A stretch of 57,152 bases of DNA from the NCBI GenBank assembly GCA_021847735.1, contig JAJZQD010000004.1, forward strand, positions 1 to 57,152. The letters run 5' to 3'. A model generated the notes under the pieces. The model ran no database searches, was not told the origin of the DNA, and saw nothing but the letters and a program-made list of their open reading frames with translations. Shown in pieces: positions 33,845 through 41,813 of the stretch (positions are counted from its first letter, which is position 1; each line of letters begins with the position of its first letter). The stretch comes from Bacillota bacterium (GTDB taxonomy: Bacteria > Bacillota > Thermincolia > Thermincolales > UBA2595). The translations under genes and the position numbers were made by a program.

Positions 33845-33872
33845 CAGGTGCTTAATAGGCACCTGTTTTTTA
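33845..33872 (+). terminator. Orphan plus-strand terminator
   Basis: CAGGTGC/GCACCTG is followed by six Ts on the plus strand. Both flanking genes are on the minus strand, so no known transcript ends here. See the matching finding. Confidence 0.6.
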
Positions 33873-33874
33873 CA

Positions 33875-35068
33875 TCATTTTAAAAGTTTTTTGGCTACCA
33901 GTCTCAGTCCCCCGATTGAATACAGGTATTTCCACTGAATAGCCTGTTTTAACCAACCGCCTACCCGACCGGCGGGTTTGAACTTCTTACCGATTTTCCC
34001 AACGGCAACTTTTCTGCCCAGGGAAATTACCCTCCCTAGTTCTTCCGGGTAAAAAACCTTCAGGTCCTGGCCGCGAATTTCCGCTAAAATGTTCAGGGCA
34101 GCCACATACCCGCTCTGAATAGCCACCTGGGCGGTTGGGCCCATCACTTCGCCGGTGACGGGCTTTGTGATGAAAGCATTGTCGCCGATTAGGTATACAT
34201 TCGGAAAATCAACGGCCTGAAGATATTTGTTCACACTGGCCCGCCCCCGGACCGCGGCGGTGAACCCGGCCTGGGTTACCACTTTATTGGCTCTGATGCC
34301 GCCCGTCCAGATAAAGGTCCCGGTTTTGATTATTTCTTCGCCACTCAGCTTTACTTCATTTTCAGTAATCGCTTCTATACTTGTATCTGTAATAATTCTT
34401 ACCCCTTTTTCCCGGAGCACCCGGTATGCATTGTTTATCAGGTGCCTGTCAAAACCCTTGAGAATTGACGATGAAGCCTCAATACATATCAGGGAGACAA
34501 CGTTTTCCGGCAAATCATACTGGCCGGCAAGCACCGGAAGCCAGTCGGCAAGCTCTCCGGCCAGTTCTATTCCGGTAAAACCCGCCCCGCCCACAACAAC
34601 AGTCAATAACCCTTGCTGGCGTGGGTTTGCCTTAAACCTGGCAAAATTATTTTCTATATGGGTCTTTATCATTTTGGCGCTGTTAAGACTTCTAAGAGTA
34701 AAACTATACTGCTCAAGACCGGTAATGTTAAAATACTCCGGCTCACTCCCCAGCCCCACAACCAGGTAATCGTAATCCAGAGTCCCCTTTTCCAGCACCA
34801 CCCTGTTGTCTTTTGGCAGAATCCGCAGGGCCACATCTTTAACCAGTTTAACTATTTCACTGTCAAAGACCTCGTCAAGGGGAACCCTCACATCATTGTT
34901 ATTGAGGTATCCCGTGGCTGACTCATGAAGCTCAGTAATAAACTGGTGGTAATTGTGCTTATTGATAAGGACAATCTCTGTCTCGTCTTTTTCGCTTTCT
35001 TCCGCCAAAGTAAGGGCACTTTTCACTCCACCGTATCCGGCGCCCAAAATTACAACCCGCTTTGCCAT
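33875..35068 (-). CDS. Type II NADH dehydrogenase-like flavoprotein
   Basis: The 397-aa FAD-dependent oxidoreductase is of the NDH-2 family and passes electrons from NADH to quinone without pumping ions. Two dinucleotide-binding motifs are present: VVILGAGYGGVKSALTLAE (FAD, residues 5-23) and TVVVGGAGFTGIELAGELA (NADH, about 155-173). Later signatures are TFIWTGGIRAN and YLIGDNA. The C-terminus contains basic amphipathic segments that could attach it to the membrane. In an anaerobe a role in redox balancing or oxygen protection is likely. ATG follows AGGAGG. Confidence 0.93.
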   Translation of the reverse strand: MAKRVVILGAGYGGVKSALTLAEESEKDETEIVLINKHNYHQFITELHESATGYLNNNDVRVPLDEVFDSEIVKLVKDVALRILPKDNRVVLEKGTLDYDYLVVGLGSEPEYFNITGLEQYSFTLRSLNSAKMIKTHIENNFARFKANPRQQGLLTVVVGGAGFTGIELAGELADWLPVLAGQYDLPENVVSLICIEASSSILKGFDRHLINNAYRVLREKGVRIITDTSIEAITENEVKLSGEEIIKTGTFIWTGGIRANKVVTQAGFTAAVRGRASVNKYLQAVDFPNVYLIGDNAFITKPVTGEVMGPTAQVAIQSGYVAALNILAEIRGQDLKVFYPEELGRVISLGRKVAVGKIGKKFKPAGRVGGWLKQAIQWKYLYSIGGLRLVAKKLLK

Positions 35069-35139
35069 ATATCGTTCCTCCTGTGATGTACAAGCAGTTT
35101 CATAGATTTATAATATCCAAAGAGTTGAGATAATAACAC

Positions 35140-36345
35140 TTAAACGTGGCGGATATCCGGGCTCCCGGGCCCGGATAACAATGAGGTGGTTTCCTGCCAT
35201 ACCAGTTTTAGCCGGATATAATCACGATACGTCAGTTTCTTGTCCAAGCCCTGCTCATAATCCCTGATGGCTTTCTCCACAGCAACAACCCTATACATAA
35301 TTTTGCCTTTTAGGCGGTAGGTATGAACCCACGTGGGAATATACTCCGCATTCAAAAGCCGTACTGCCCCAGACGCCAGGTCTTTTTCCAGTTTAAGGTT
35401 GAGGATGGCACCCCCATCTTTGTATTGACCCTTCTGGGCTGAAATAAAATTGCCCATGGAATATGCTGCAAAAAGGCCTCCCGAACCCTTCACCGTATCC
35501 CGCCTGACCATCGGTTGAAGCACGTGGGGGTGGCCGCCTGCCACGATATCCGCACCCGCCGCAAATAAATCTTCAACCACTGCTTTTTCCGCGGCACCCG
35601 GGTGGCGGCGGTATTCAATCCCGAAATGAGGGCTGATCAGGACTATCTCCGCCCCTTGTGCCCTTATCTCCCGAATATCCTCCCGTATCTGTCGCCGGTC
35701 GATTACATTGACCAGGAATCCCTTTCCCTTGGGGAGAGGAATCCCGTTGGTGCCATAGGTGTAAGCCAGAATTCCAAATTTTATGCCCTTAATCTCGGTA
35801 ATCAGATACTTAGACCGTTCACCGATGGAAGAAGCGGTCCCGGTGTGTTTCATTTCCGCGGTGTTAAGGTGTTGGATTGTTTCCAACACACCGGACTCTC
35901 CCCTGTCCATAGAATGATTGTTGGCATTTGTTAGTATGTCAAACCCGGCCTCTTTTAAAGACGGTAATATCTCCTGAGGGCTGTTGAACCGGGGATAACC
36001 GGTGTACCCTTTATCCCGGCTTGCTAAAACGGTTTCCAGGTTTCCGACAGCCAAGTCTGCCGGTTTCAGGAAGTCCTCCACCTCTTTAAACACTTCATCA
36101 AAAGAATAGCTTCCATTACGGGGGTTATAAGCCGCTTTCAACTGACCGGAGTGCACCATGATGTCCCCGACCAGAGATATATCAACAGTTACGCGGCCTT
36201 CAAGCTTGGGGTTGTTCTCGGCAGGGGCCGCCGGCGGGTCTACTGCGACAGCCTTACTTAAACCGGGTTGGACGTACTGACATCCGGTCAAGCCAAAGAT
36301 GTTTAAGACCAGTATAATTATCAGGAAAACTGTAATACCCTTCAA
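35140..36345 (-). CDS. CapA-family lipoprotein
   Basis: The 401-aa exported lipoprotein (signal helix, lipobox FGLTGC, Cys about 22) has the CapA/PGA_cap fold of calcineurin-like phosphoesterases: ISLVGDIMVHSG, AVGNLETVLA, ANNHSMDRGE, YGTNGIPLP, SPHFGIEYRRHP and GGHPHVLQPM line the metal site. CapA proteins take part in poly-gamma-glutamate or capsule export and anchoring; no capBC genes are in the window, so the polymer here is open. TTG start seven bases after GGGAGGTG. It is divergent from the Gln-rich gene. Confidence 0.92.
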   Translation of the reverse strand: MKGITVFLIIILVLNIFGLTGCQYVQPGLSKAVAVDPPAAPAENNPKLEGRVTVDISLVGDIMVHSGQLKAAYNPRNGSYSFDEVFKEVEDFLKPADLAVGNLETVLASRDKGYTGYPRFNSPQEILPSLKEAGFDILTNANNHSMDRGESGVLETIQHLNTAEMKHTGTASSIGERSKYLITEIKGIKFGILAYTYGTNGIPLPKGKGFLVNVIDRRQIREDIREIRAQGAEIVLISPHFGIEYRRHPGAAEKAVVEDLFAAGADIVAGGHPHVLQPMVRRDTVKGSGGLFAAYSMGNFISAQKGQYKDGGAILNLKLEKDLASGAVRLLNAEYIPTWVHTYRLKGKIMYRVVAVEKAIRDYEQGLDKKLTYRDYIRLKLVWQETTSLLSGPGSPDIRHV

Positions 36346-36435
36346 AGGCGGCCACCTCCCCGAAGATTAGTAGTAATTAGTTCCATGTCCGGGCGCCGGT
36401 TTCCTTCTTCGGAGTATTGACAACCACATTTTCCC

Positions 36436-36498
36436 ATTAATAGGTTTGGCATTGTTGTAAAATACTACTGTTTGAGGGTTTCAGTTTAACCTATTAAT
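36436..36498 (+). promoter_or_regulatory. 11-bp perfect inverted repeat before the Gln-rich gene
   Basis: ATTAATAGGTT (36436-36446) and AACCTATTAAT (36488-36498) are spaced by 41 bases, and the right arm ends five bases before the AAGGAGGT ribosome site. It could be a looping operator or an RNA hairpin controlling translation. Confidence 0.5.
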
Positions 36499-36516
36499 AC
36501 ATAAGGAGGTGATACT

Positions 36517-37041
36517 ATGCCTTATCGCCAGACTATTTCGCAGCTTAGCAGCCAGATGCAACAGTTCCAGCAAAGTCTTAACCAATTCAGTCAGATTTGC
36601 TCACAGCTGGCTCAATCTGAGCGTTCCAACGTCAATCAACTTCAACAGATGCAGCAGGTGGAGCACCATGCGAGCCAGCAATTGCAGCACTTGCAGCAGT
36701 TATCGTCCCATTTGAGCCAGCAATTGTCTGACATGACCAGTCTGATGTCCCAGGTGGGCAGCCAAATGAACATTGCATCTATTGGGACCCAGCCGTTTGG
36801 AACCCAGGCCCTTGGAAATCAAGCCTTTGGAACTCAGGCCGGTTTCGCTGGAGGGGTCCAGACCCCCGGTTGGCAAACCAGTGAGTGGTCCCAAAGATAT
36901 ATTCCGACCCAGCACTTCGGCCCTACCGGCCAATACGGCTCTACGGGTCACTACGGAACCAGCGGACAGTTCGGAATGTCGTCAGAATACGTACCAACCG
37001 GTACCGCGGTTTATAACACTAACAAAGACATGAACCAGTAA
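36517..37041 (+). CDS. Gln-rich, low-complexity protein of unknown function
   Basis: The 174-aa protein has two parts. Residues 1-85 are extremely rich in Gln, Ser and Leu in a helical, coiled-coil-like pattern (SQMQQFQQSLNQF, QQLQHLQQLSSHLSQQL). Residues 86-160 are short tandem units of two types: FGTQ/LGNQ repeats and then GPTGQYG, GSTGHYG, GTSGQFG. There is no signal peptide or transmembrane segment. The composition recalls spore-coat or exosporium-like structural proteins of spore formers, but I recognise no family. The ribosome site AAGGAGGTG is strong and a terminator follows immediately, so it is monocistronic and probably abundant when expressed. Confidence 0.8.
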   Translation: MPYRQTISQLSSQMQQFQQSLNQFSQICSQLAQSERSNVNQLQQMQQVEHHASQQLQHLQQLSSHLSQQLSDMTSLMSQVGSQMNIASIGTQPFGTQALGNQAFGTQAGFAGGVQTPGWQTSEWSQRYIPTQHFGPTGQYGSTGHYGTSGQFGMSSEYVPTGTAVYNTNKDMNQ

Positions 37042-37042
37042 G

Positions 37043-37067
37043 AAAAAAAGGGGGCAACCCCTTTTTT
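37043..37067 (+). terminator. Terminator of the Gln-rich gene
   Basis: AAAAAAGGGG/CCCCTTTTTT has a 4-base loop and begins just after the stop codon. Confidence 0.9.
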
Positions 37068-37073
37068 GTTTGA

Positions 37074-37102
37074 TTGTTGAGCATGTCCTCCTGTGATATA
37101 AT
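37074..37102 (+). promoter_or_regulatory. Promoter of the O-antigen ligase-like operon
   Basis: TTGTTG (37074-37079) and TATAAT (37097-37102) are spaced by 17 bases, about 37 bases before the first start codon. Confidence 0.7.
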
Positions 37103-37139
37103 ATTTTGTAATGATATGTCACAAGATTGGGGGAAAAAC

Positions 37140-38390
37140 ATGTTTTGGTCGAAACAATCGTCCTTCATTGAAAAAGTCTATTTTCTTGTTTTGGCAGGGT
37201 TTATTGCTTTTCCTGTAGTCGACTATATACTGCGGAACAAACTTCCCATTCCCATTTTATCTTCACTTTGGGATGACCTTTTGCTGGCCGGGGGTTTACT
37301 CCTGGTAGGGTTACGCCTTTTATTCGGTGACCCGAGGCGCAGGACCGGGTTGACCAAACCAATTTTTGTGCTAACCCTCATTGGGGTGGCCTACCTCGTC
37401 CTTGACCTCACTTCATGGTCAGAAAATATTGAAGGTTTCAGGGCTATTTTCCAGTTCATGTTTGTATTCTTTATAGCCTTTTACTTAAACGACCGGCCGG
37501 AAAATACCAAAGCCCTCCTGAGTCTCGCCGTTTTCATCGGTACTCTGCTGGCTGTCCACGGGATATACCAGTGGGTGTTTAAGGTGCCGATGCCGGGCAG
37601 GTGGGTTGATTCCGGCGAGGCTGGGGGAACCCGGGCCTTTTCCATTATCGGCAGCCCCAATGCCCTGGGTAGTTACCTTGCTTTTTTGGTTCCAATCTCC
37701 CTCGGGCTTTTTATGCAGGAAAAACCCTGGCCCAAAAAGCTCCTGTTCCTGGGTGCCGCCGTGATAATGGCGGGCTGTCTTGTTTTCACAGGTTCCCGCG
37801 GAGCATGGCTCGCCTTCGCCGGTGCCATGGGTATTATCGGTGTGTTTTATGACCGCCGTATCCTGATTGTCGGAATTATTGCCGCCGTATTGGCAGTAGC
37901 CTTCGTGCCCTATGTAAATCAACGGGTAACATACCTTTTCAGCCCTGAGTACATGTCTAAGAGTACAGCCAGCGGCCGTGTCAGCCGGTGGTTTGACGCT
38001 TACGACCAAATGAGAAATAACCCGCTTTTTGGGGCCGGCATGGGGCATTATGGGGGGGCGGTTGCTAAACGCAACTACAATGTTACCTATACTGACAATT
38101 ACTACTTAAAAACTATGGCCGAAATGGGTTTGTTGGGTCTTACGATGTTTTTGTGGCTCATTCTTAAGACTCTCAAAGAAGGCTACACCGCTATGAAAAG
38201 CCTGGGGTCATCCAATTTTAAGTTTATGGCCACAGGCATGCTGGCAGGCCTGACAGCTATTGTTTTGCATAATGCCGTAGAAAATATTTTTGAACTCCCT
38301 TTTTTAAATACCTATTTCTGGCTTGTGGCAGGTCTTCTCATGGCTTTGCCCTTCAATGCCGCCAAGGCAGGAGGTGGCCTGGATGCTTAA
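37140..38390 (+). CDS. O-antigen ligase/polymerase-family membrane protein
   Basis: The 416-aa membrane protein has about eleven transmembrane helices and the Wzy_C signature region: a large loop with VTYLFSPEYMSKSTASGRVSRWFDAYDQMRNNP, GAGMGHYGG and DNYYLKTMAEMG. Such proteins polymerise or transfer polysaccharide units outside the membrane. ATG at 37140 lies six bases after GGGGG, excluding an upstream extension. It is the first gene of a three-gene operon, overlapping the next by eight bases. Confidence 0.9.
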   Translation: MFWSKQSSFIEKVYFLVLAGFIAFPVVDYILRNKLPIPILSSLWDDLLLAGGLLLVGLRLLFGDPRRRTGLTKPIFVLTLIGVAYLVLDLTSWSENIEGFRAIFQFMFVFFIAFYLNDRPENTKALLSLAVFIGTLLAVHGIYQWVFKVPMPGRWVDSGEAGGTRAFSIIGSPNALGSYLAFLVPISLGLFMQEKPWPKKLLFLGAAVIMAGCLVFTGSRGAWLAFAGAMGIIGVFYDRRILIVGIIAAVLAVAFVPYVNQRVTYLFSPEYMSKSTASGRVSRWFDAYDQMRNNPLFGAGMGHYGGAVAKRNYNVTYTDNYYLKTMAEMGLLGLTMFLWLILKTLKEGYTAMKSLGSSNFKFMATGMLAGLTAIVLHNAVENIFELPFLNTYFWLVAGLLMALPFNAAKAGGGLDA

Positions 38391-39957
38391 GAAATGCCTG
38401 TGGGGAATCGCCAGCACCACGCTGCTGGCCCTTTACCTCTTTGCCCTGTATGAACTCCTCCTGGTTCCGGCCATCCTGGACTGGTCCCTTTACGGAGTCG
38501 GCCTGGCCCTGGCCATGGTAGGACTGCTCATTTGGTGCCTTCCTGCTGACAGGCGGCTGTCTAATGTCGTCCTCAGTTTAACCTTTTTGCTGGCCTTGCA
38601 GGCTATTGACAATATCAGAGAGTACCCGCTCTTAACATATTTTTTCGTGACCTTGTTAATTTTCATTGTCCTGCTGGTTGTCGGCAAACTCCTGGGCCAC
38701 TTTTCACTGCGCCGCTACCTGGTCGTATTCTTGGCAGCCCTTGTCCTAACCTCCGCTCTTGACCTGTCTGAAGTGCCTTTCTGGACGGAATTTCGGGTAA
38801 AATGGGAAAGCCCGTTACTGTATAAGAAATTTGCCACAGTTGACTTCTTCCCCACCAGGCTGATAGATGTGGACAGGGACAATATTAAAGAAATAGTTAC
38901 CCAGGAAAACCTTGACCAAGCCGCCAAAGAGCTACACGAATTTGACAAGGGGAAAAAATACCAGATTCTTGAGCCCGAAGAAAATCACTTTGCCGTTTAC
39001 AAATGGAATGGCAAAACCTTCGTGGAAATCACGCCGGGAAGGTACAATTTAAGTAAACTTGAGCTGTCACTGCCGGTGGATTACCTGGGATATCCTTTTT
39101 ACACAATCTCACGGAATATTGATAAAGATAAGGGACTTGTAGAACAAATGAACCCTCTCCTGGATAGAGCACGACTGGTGGAACAGGCTGCCCGGTTTGG
39201 CAGTTCCCCCTTCGAAATGCTGGCTATGGGTCAGAAGAGCCTGGAGAGCAGGATAATGGGCCCGGCCGTGCCGACCACCCTTTCCCAGTCTACAGCTTCG
39301 GGTCATTTCCTGCCCGGCCCGACAACGGAAACAGTTACAATTGATAATAATTTAAAGGTACAGTCAGCAGACCCGGAAGGAAAAACGCTGGGTGTGCTTG
39401 ACAGTGACAAAGTTCCTGATATCGGCACGAGTGAAATTACAGTGGGTGATGTGGACAGTGATAAAACAGACGAACTGCTGCTAACCTCAGAGACATCACG
39501 GATTTTAAAATTATCGGGCGATGGTAACTGGCGGGTTCTATGGTCCAGTTCGGAATCACTCGGTGACAAAGCCCGGTTCCAAAAATTCCGTTTTGAAGAT
39601 TTCGCCTCCCTGGGAAGTGATCCAAAACCACAGCTAATTGCCCTTTCCAAGAGCAACGTCAGGGCCAATTCCACTAGGTACATGACCGGTTACGTATATA
39701 GAGACGGGGTCCTTGAGCAAAAGTGGCGGGTATTTTCGGGGCTGATTAATCTGCGGGCCGGTGATGTAGACGGTGACGGCAAAAATGAGTTGATAGGCTA
39801 TATGTACCGCAGCCAACGGGTCTTTGTCCTGGAAAAACACAATTTCCCCGTTGTGCCAACACTTTATGGGATAACAGGCGGGCTCATCCTATTAGGATTT
39901 GCCCTGCAGTGGAGACAAAAACGGCAAACTGTGGGCGGGGGTGAGCAGAATGTATAG
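38383..39957 (+). CDS. Membrane protein with FG-GAP/VCBS-like repeats
   Basis: The 524-aa protein has about six transmembrane helices (residues 5-130), a large extracytoplasmic region (about 135-490) and one C-terminal helix (about 495-515) with a basic tail. The outer region contains Asp-rich, calcium-binding-like motifs DVDRDNIKEIV, DVDSDKTDELLL and DVDGDGKNELIG, typical of FG-GAP/VCBS beta-propeller blades. ATG at 38383 follows GGAGGTGG and overlaps the preceding gene. It is probably an assembly or anchoring partner of the polysaccharide ligase; no named family fits. Confidence 0.8.
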   Translation: MLKKCLWGIASTTLLALYLFALYELLLVPAILDWSLYGVGLALAMVGLLIWCLPADRRLSNVVLSLTFLLALQAIDNIREYPLLTYFFVTLLIFIVLLVVGKLLGHFSLRRYLVVFLAALVLTSALDLSEVPFWTEFRVKWESPLLYKKFATVDFFPTRLIDVDRDNIKEIVTQENLDQAAKELHEFDKGKKYQILEPEENHFAVYKWNGKTFVEITPGRYNLSKLELSLPVDYLGYPFYTISRNIDKDKGLVEQMNPLLDRARLVEQAARFGSSPFEMLAMGQKSLESRIMGPAVPTTLSQSTASGHFLPGPTTETVTIDNNLKVQSADPEGKTLGVLDSDKVPDIGTSEITVGDVDSDKTDELLLTSETSRILKLSGDGNWRVLWSSSESLGDKARFQKFRFEDFASLGSDPKPQLIALSKSNVRANSTRYMTGYVYRDGVLEQKWRVFSGLINLRAGDVDGDGKNELIGYMYRSQRVFVLEKHNFPVVPTLYGITGGLILLGFALQWRQKRQTVGGGEQNV

Positions 39958-40747
39958 GTTCTTCGGTAAATTATTCCTTCCGCTCCCTGTCATAGTATTA
40001 ACCATAGTATTGTTCCTGTTTTCCGGGTGCGCCGTACACTCTGGTCCCCGGAACTTTGCCAAACCCCAGGCATCTCAGACCAGGCCCGCAACCGATGCCC
40101 CGGAAAAGCTGGCCAGGGCCTTTGAAACCACCGCCAGGGAGGGCAAAAAATTCTGGTTCTCCGGTTGGCAGATGACCAAGATTCAGAAAAGAAACATTGG
40201 TTTTTACAGCAACGGGACGTACGACAAAGACAAGGGATATATTCTTGATGCCGTTATTTTCGGGCAGCCCTTCCGTTATTACAGGTGGGGTAACGATGTC
40301 TACCTTTCGGAAGAGGAGAAATGGCGTAAAGTCGCCCCTACACAAGCCCCCATGGAACCCTTTGCTGACTTTTCAAAACTGTTGTTCCTGGCTGATAGGG
40401 CGGTTCAACTGCCTGATGAAGTACTATTAAGCAAAAAATGCAGTGTGTACGAGCTTACCCTTGGTCCCGCTGATGCCATAAATGCCGCCCGGTCAATGGG
40501 CCTCGACCTCTCGGAAAACAAAGAGACCCCCTCCGGTGCCTATTTTGAAAAGATGAACATGAAGTATAAAATCTGGGTCGGCCAAAAAGACAATTTTATA
40601 TACCAGTACAAGACCGAGACAACGATGCCGGTCCCGGATGCCGGTTCCTTATACCAGGAAGTCTTCTTCAAGTTCTGGGACTACAACAGTTCCACTGTCA
40701 ATGTGCCAGGCCCCGAAAAAATTGAGCCGTACCTTATCAAAAACTAA
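39950..40747 (+). CDS. Predicted lipoprotein, function unknown
   Basis: The 265-aa lipoprotein has a signal helix (5-25) and lipobox LFSGC. The mature part has a pattern of beta strands (FWFSGWQMTKIQKRNIGFYSNG, FRYYRWGNDVYLSEEEKWRK) that resembles LolA/LppX-like half-barrels, but I cannot assign it firmly. It overlaps the end of the FG-GAP gene by eight bases, with GGGGGTGA as ribosome site, so it belongs to the same polysaccharide-linked operon, which ends in a terminator. Confidence 0.75.
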   Translation: MYRFFGKLFLPLPVIVLTIVLFLFSGCAVHSGPRNFAKPQASQTRPATDAPEKLARAFETTAREGKKFWFSGWQMTKIQKRNIGFYSNGTYDKDKGYILDAVIFGQPFRYYRWGNDVYLSEEEKWRKVAPTQAPMEPFADFSKLLFLADRAVQLPDEVLLSKKCSVYELTLGPADAINAARSMGLDLSENKETPSGAYFEKMNMKYKIWVGQKDNFIYQYKTETTMPVPDAGSLYQEVFFKFWDYNSSTVNVPGPEKIEPYLIKN

Positions 40748-40753
40748 GGCCTC

Positions 40754-40793
40754 AAGAGGCTGCCCTAAAGAAAAAAGGCAGCCTCTTTTCTTT
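40754..40793 (+). terminator. Terminator of the ligase operon
   Basis: AAGAGGCTGCC/GGCAGCCTCTT with a 12-base loop is followed by a T-rich run. The arm GAGGCTGCC is reminiscent of the outer parts of the local repeat family. Confidence 0.85.
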
Positions 40794-40820
40794 GGGAATC
40801 AAGGCAAAGAGGATGCAAGC

Positions 40821-41612
40821 TTATTTTAGTACTTCAAATTTAAATCCCTGGTTCTGCAGCATCTCGATAACGGTCGGCAAAGCCCTAACCGAATTGAGGT
40901 GTCCCGCTCCATCATGCATAAGAATGACCACACCTGGCCATAAATTTTTATTCATCATCTGCCAGCGGATATTTTCAACTATTTCCGCACCTTCCGGACT
41001 AGGTTTCCTGGAGTCGTGGGAATCAACATTCCAATCCACTAACCAATACCCGTTCTGCGCCAGGACCCGCTTGAGAGACCCGTTGTTCCGGGCTTCCCCG
41101 CCCGGGTCGCGTACAATTCGGGGGCGCTGACCTGTATACCGGAAAATCAGCTCCTCGTTCGTCTTGATGGACTCCATAAAACCGCCTGTACCCGAATAAA
41201 CGTCATTATACTTGTGGTTATAGGTATGATTTCCAATGGCATGGCCCCTTTTGACTGTGTCTTTGAAAATCTCCGGGTTTTTTTCAATATTTGTCCCCAC
41301 GACAAAAAATGTGGCTTTAACCCCGTAATTGTCCAGAATGTTTAGGACCATGGGGGTATTGGTGATATCAGGGCCATCATCAAAGGTTAAGTACACGGTT
41401 TTGTCAACGCGCGGGATCTGCAGGGCCGTGCTCTCCCTTTTTCCGGGGGCAGCGGTAGAAGTTGAACGCTGGCTGGGCCGATCATCCGCGCCTGCCCTGA
41501 CTTGGTCCATAATGTAGGTGAAACCGGTATGTTTTGAACCGGTCTGGTACACGCATCCCGGGAAAACCGTTAATACAATCACTGCTAAGATTAAAACTAC
41601 CCTCGTTTTCAA
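40821..41612 (-). CDS. Polysaccharide deacetylase (NodB/CE4), lipoprotein-like
   Basis: The 263-aa exported deacetylase has a hydrophobic signal with lipobox VFPGC, a short linker and a full NodB domain (about 65-260). Motif 1 is YLTFDDGPD (catalytic Asp plus metal Asp), motif 2 HAIGNHTYNH (metal histidines), then RDPGGEARN, WNVDSHDSR and VVILMHDG. It removes acetyl groups from GlcNAc or MurNAc in peptidoglycan or surface polymers. The start is TTG at 41612 with AGGGGGA upstream. It faces the end of the ligase operon. Confidence 0.93.
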   Translation of the reverse strand: MKTRVVLILAVIVLTVFPGCVYQTGSKHTGFTYIMDQVRAGADDRPSQRSTSTAAPGKRESTALQIPRVDKTVYLTFDDGPDITNTPMVLNILDNYGVKATFFVVGTNIEKNPEIFKDTVKRGHAIGNHTYNHKYNDVYSGTGGFMESIKTNEELIFRYTGQRPRIVRDPGGEARNNGSLKRVLAQNGYWLVDWNVDSHDSRKPSPEGAEIVENIRWQMMNKNLWPGVVILMHDGAGHLNSVRALPTVIEMLQNQGFKFEVLK

Positions 41613-41813
41613 AATTAATCCCCCTGTCAAAATTCTATTATTACATTCGACAAATATCTACTGTGGCCTTCTAAGACACAAATTTTTTTCCGACCGCTCC
41701 AGAAGTTGACAGAGCTTGGGATAAACTTAAAATTGAAATTTACTTTGGAATATATTAAAATATATGGGAATGGCAAACCGGCTGTTTTCCATACATCAAA
41801 GGAGGTACAACCA

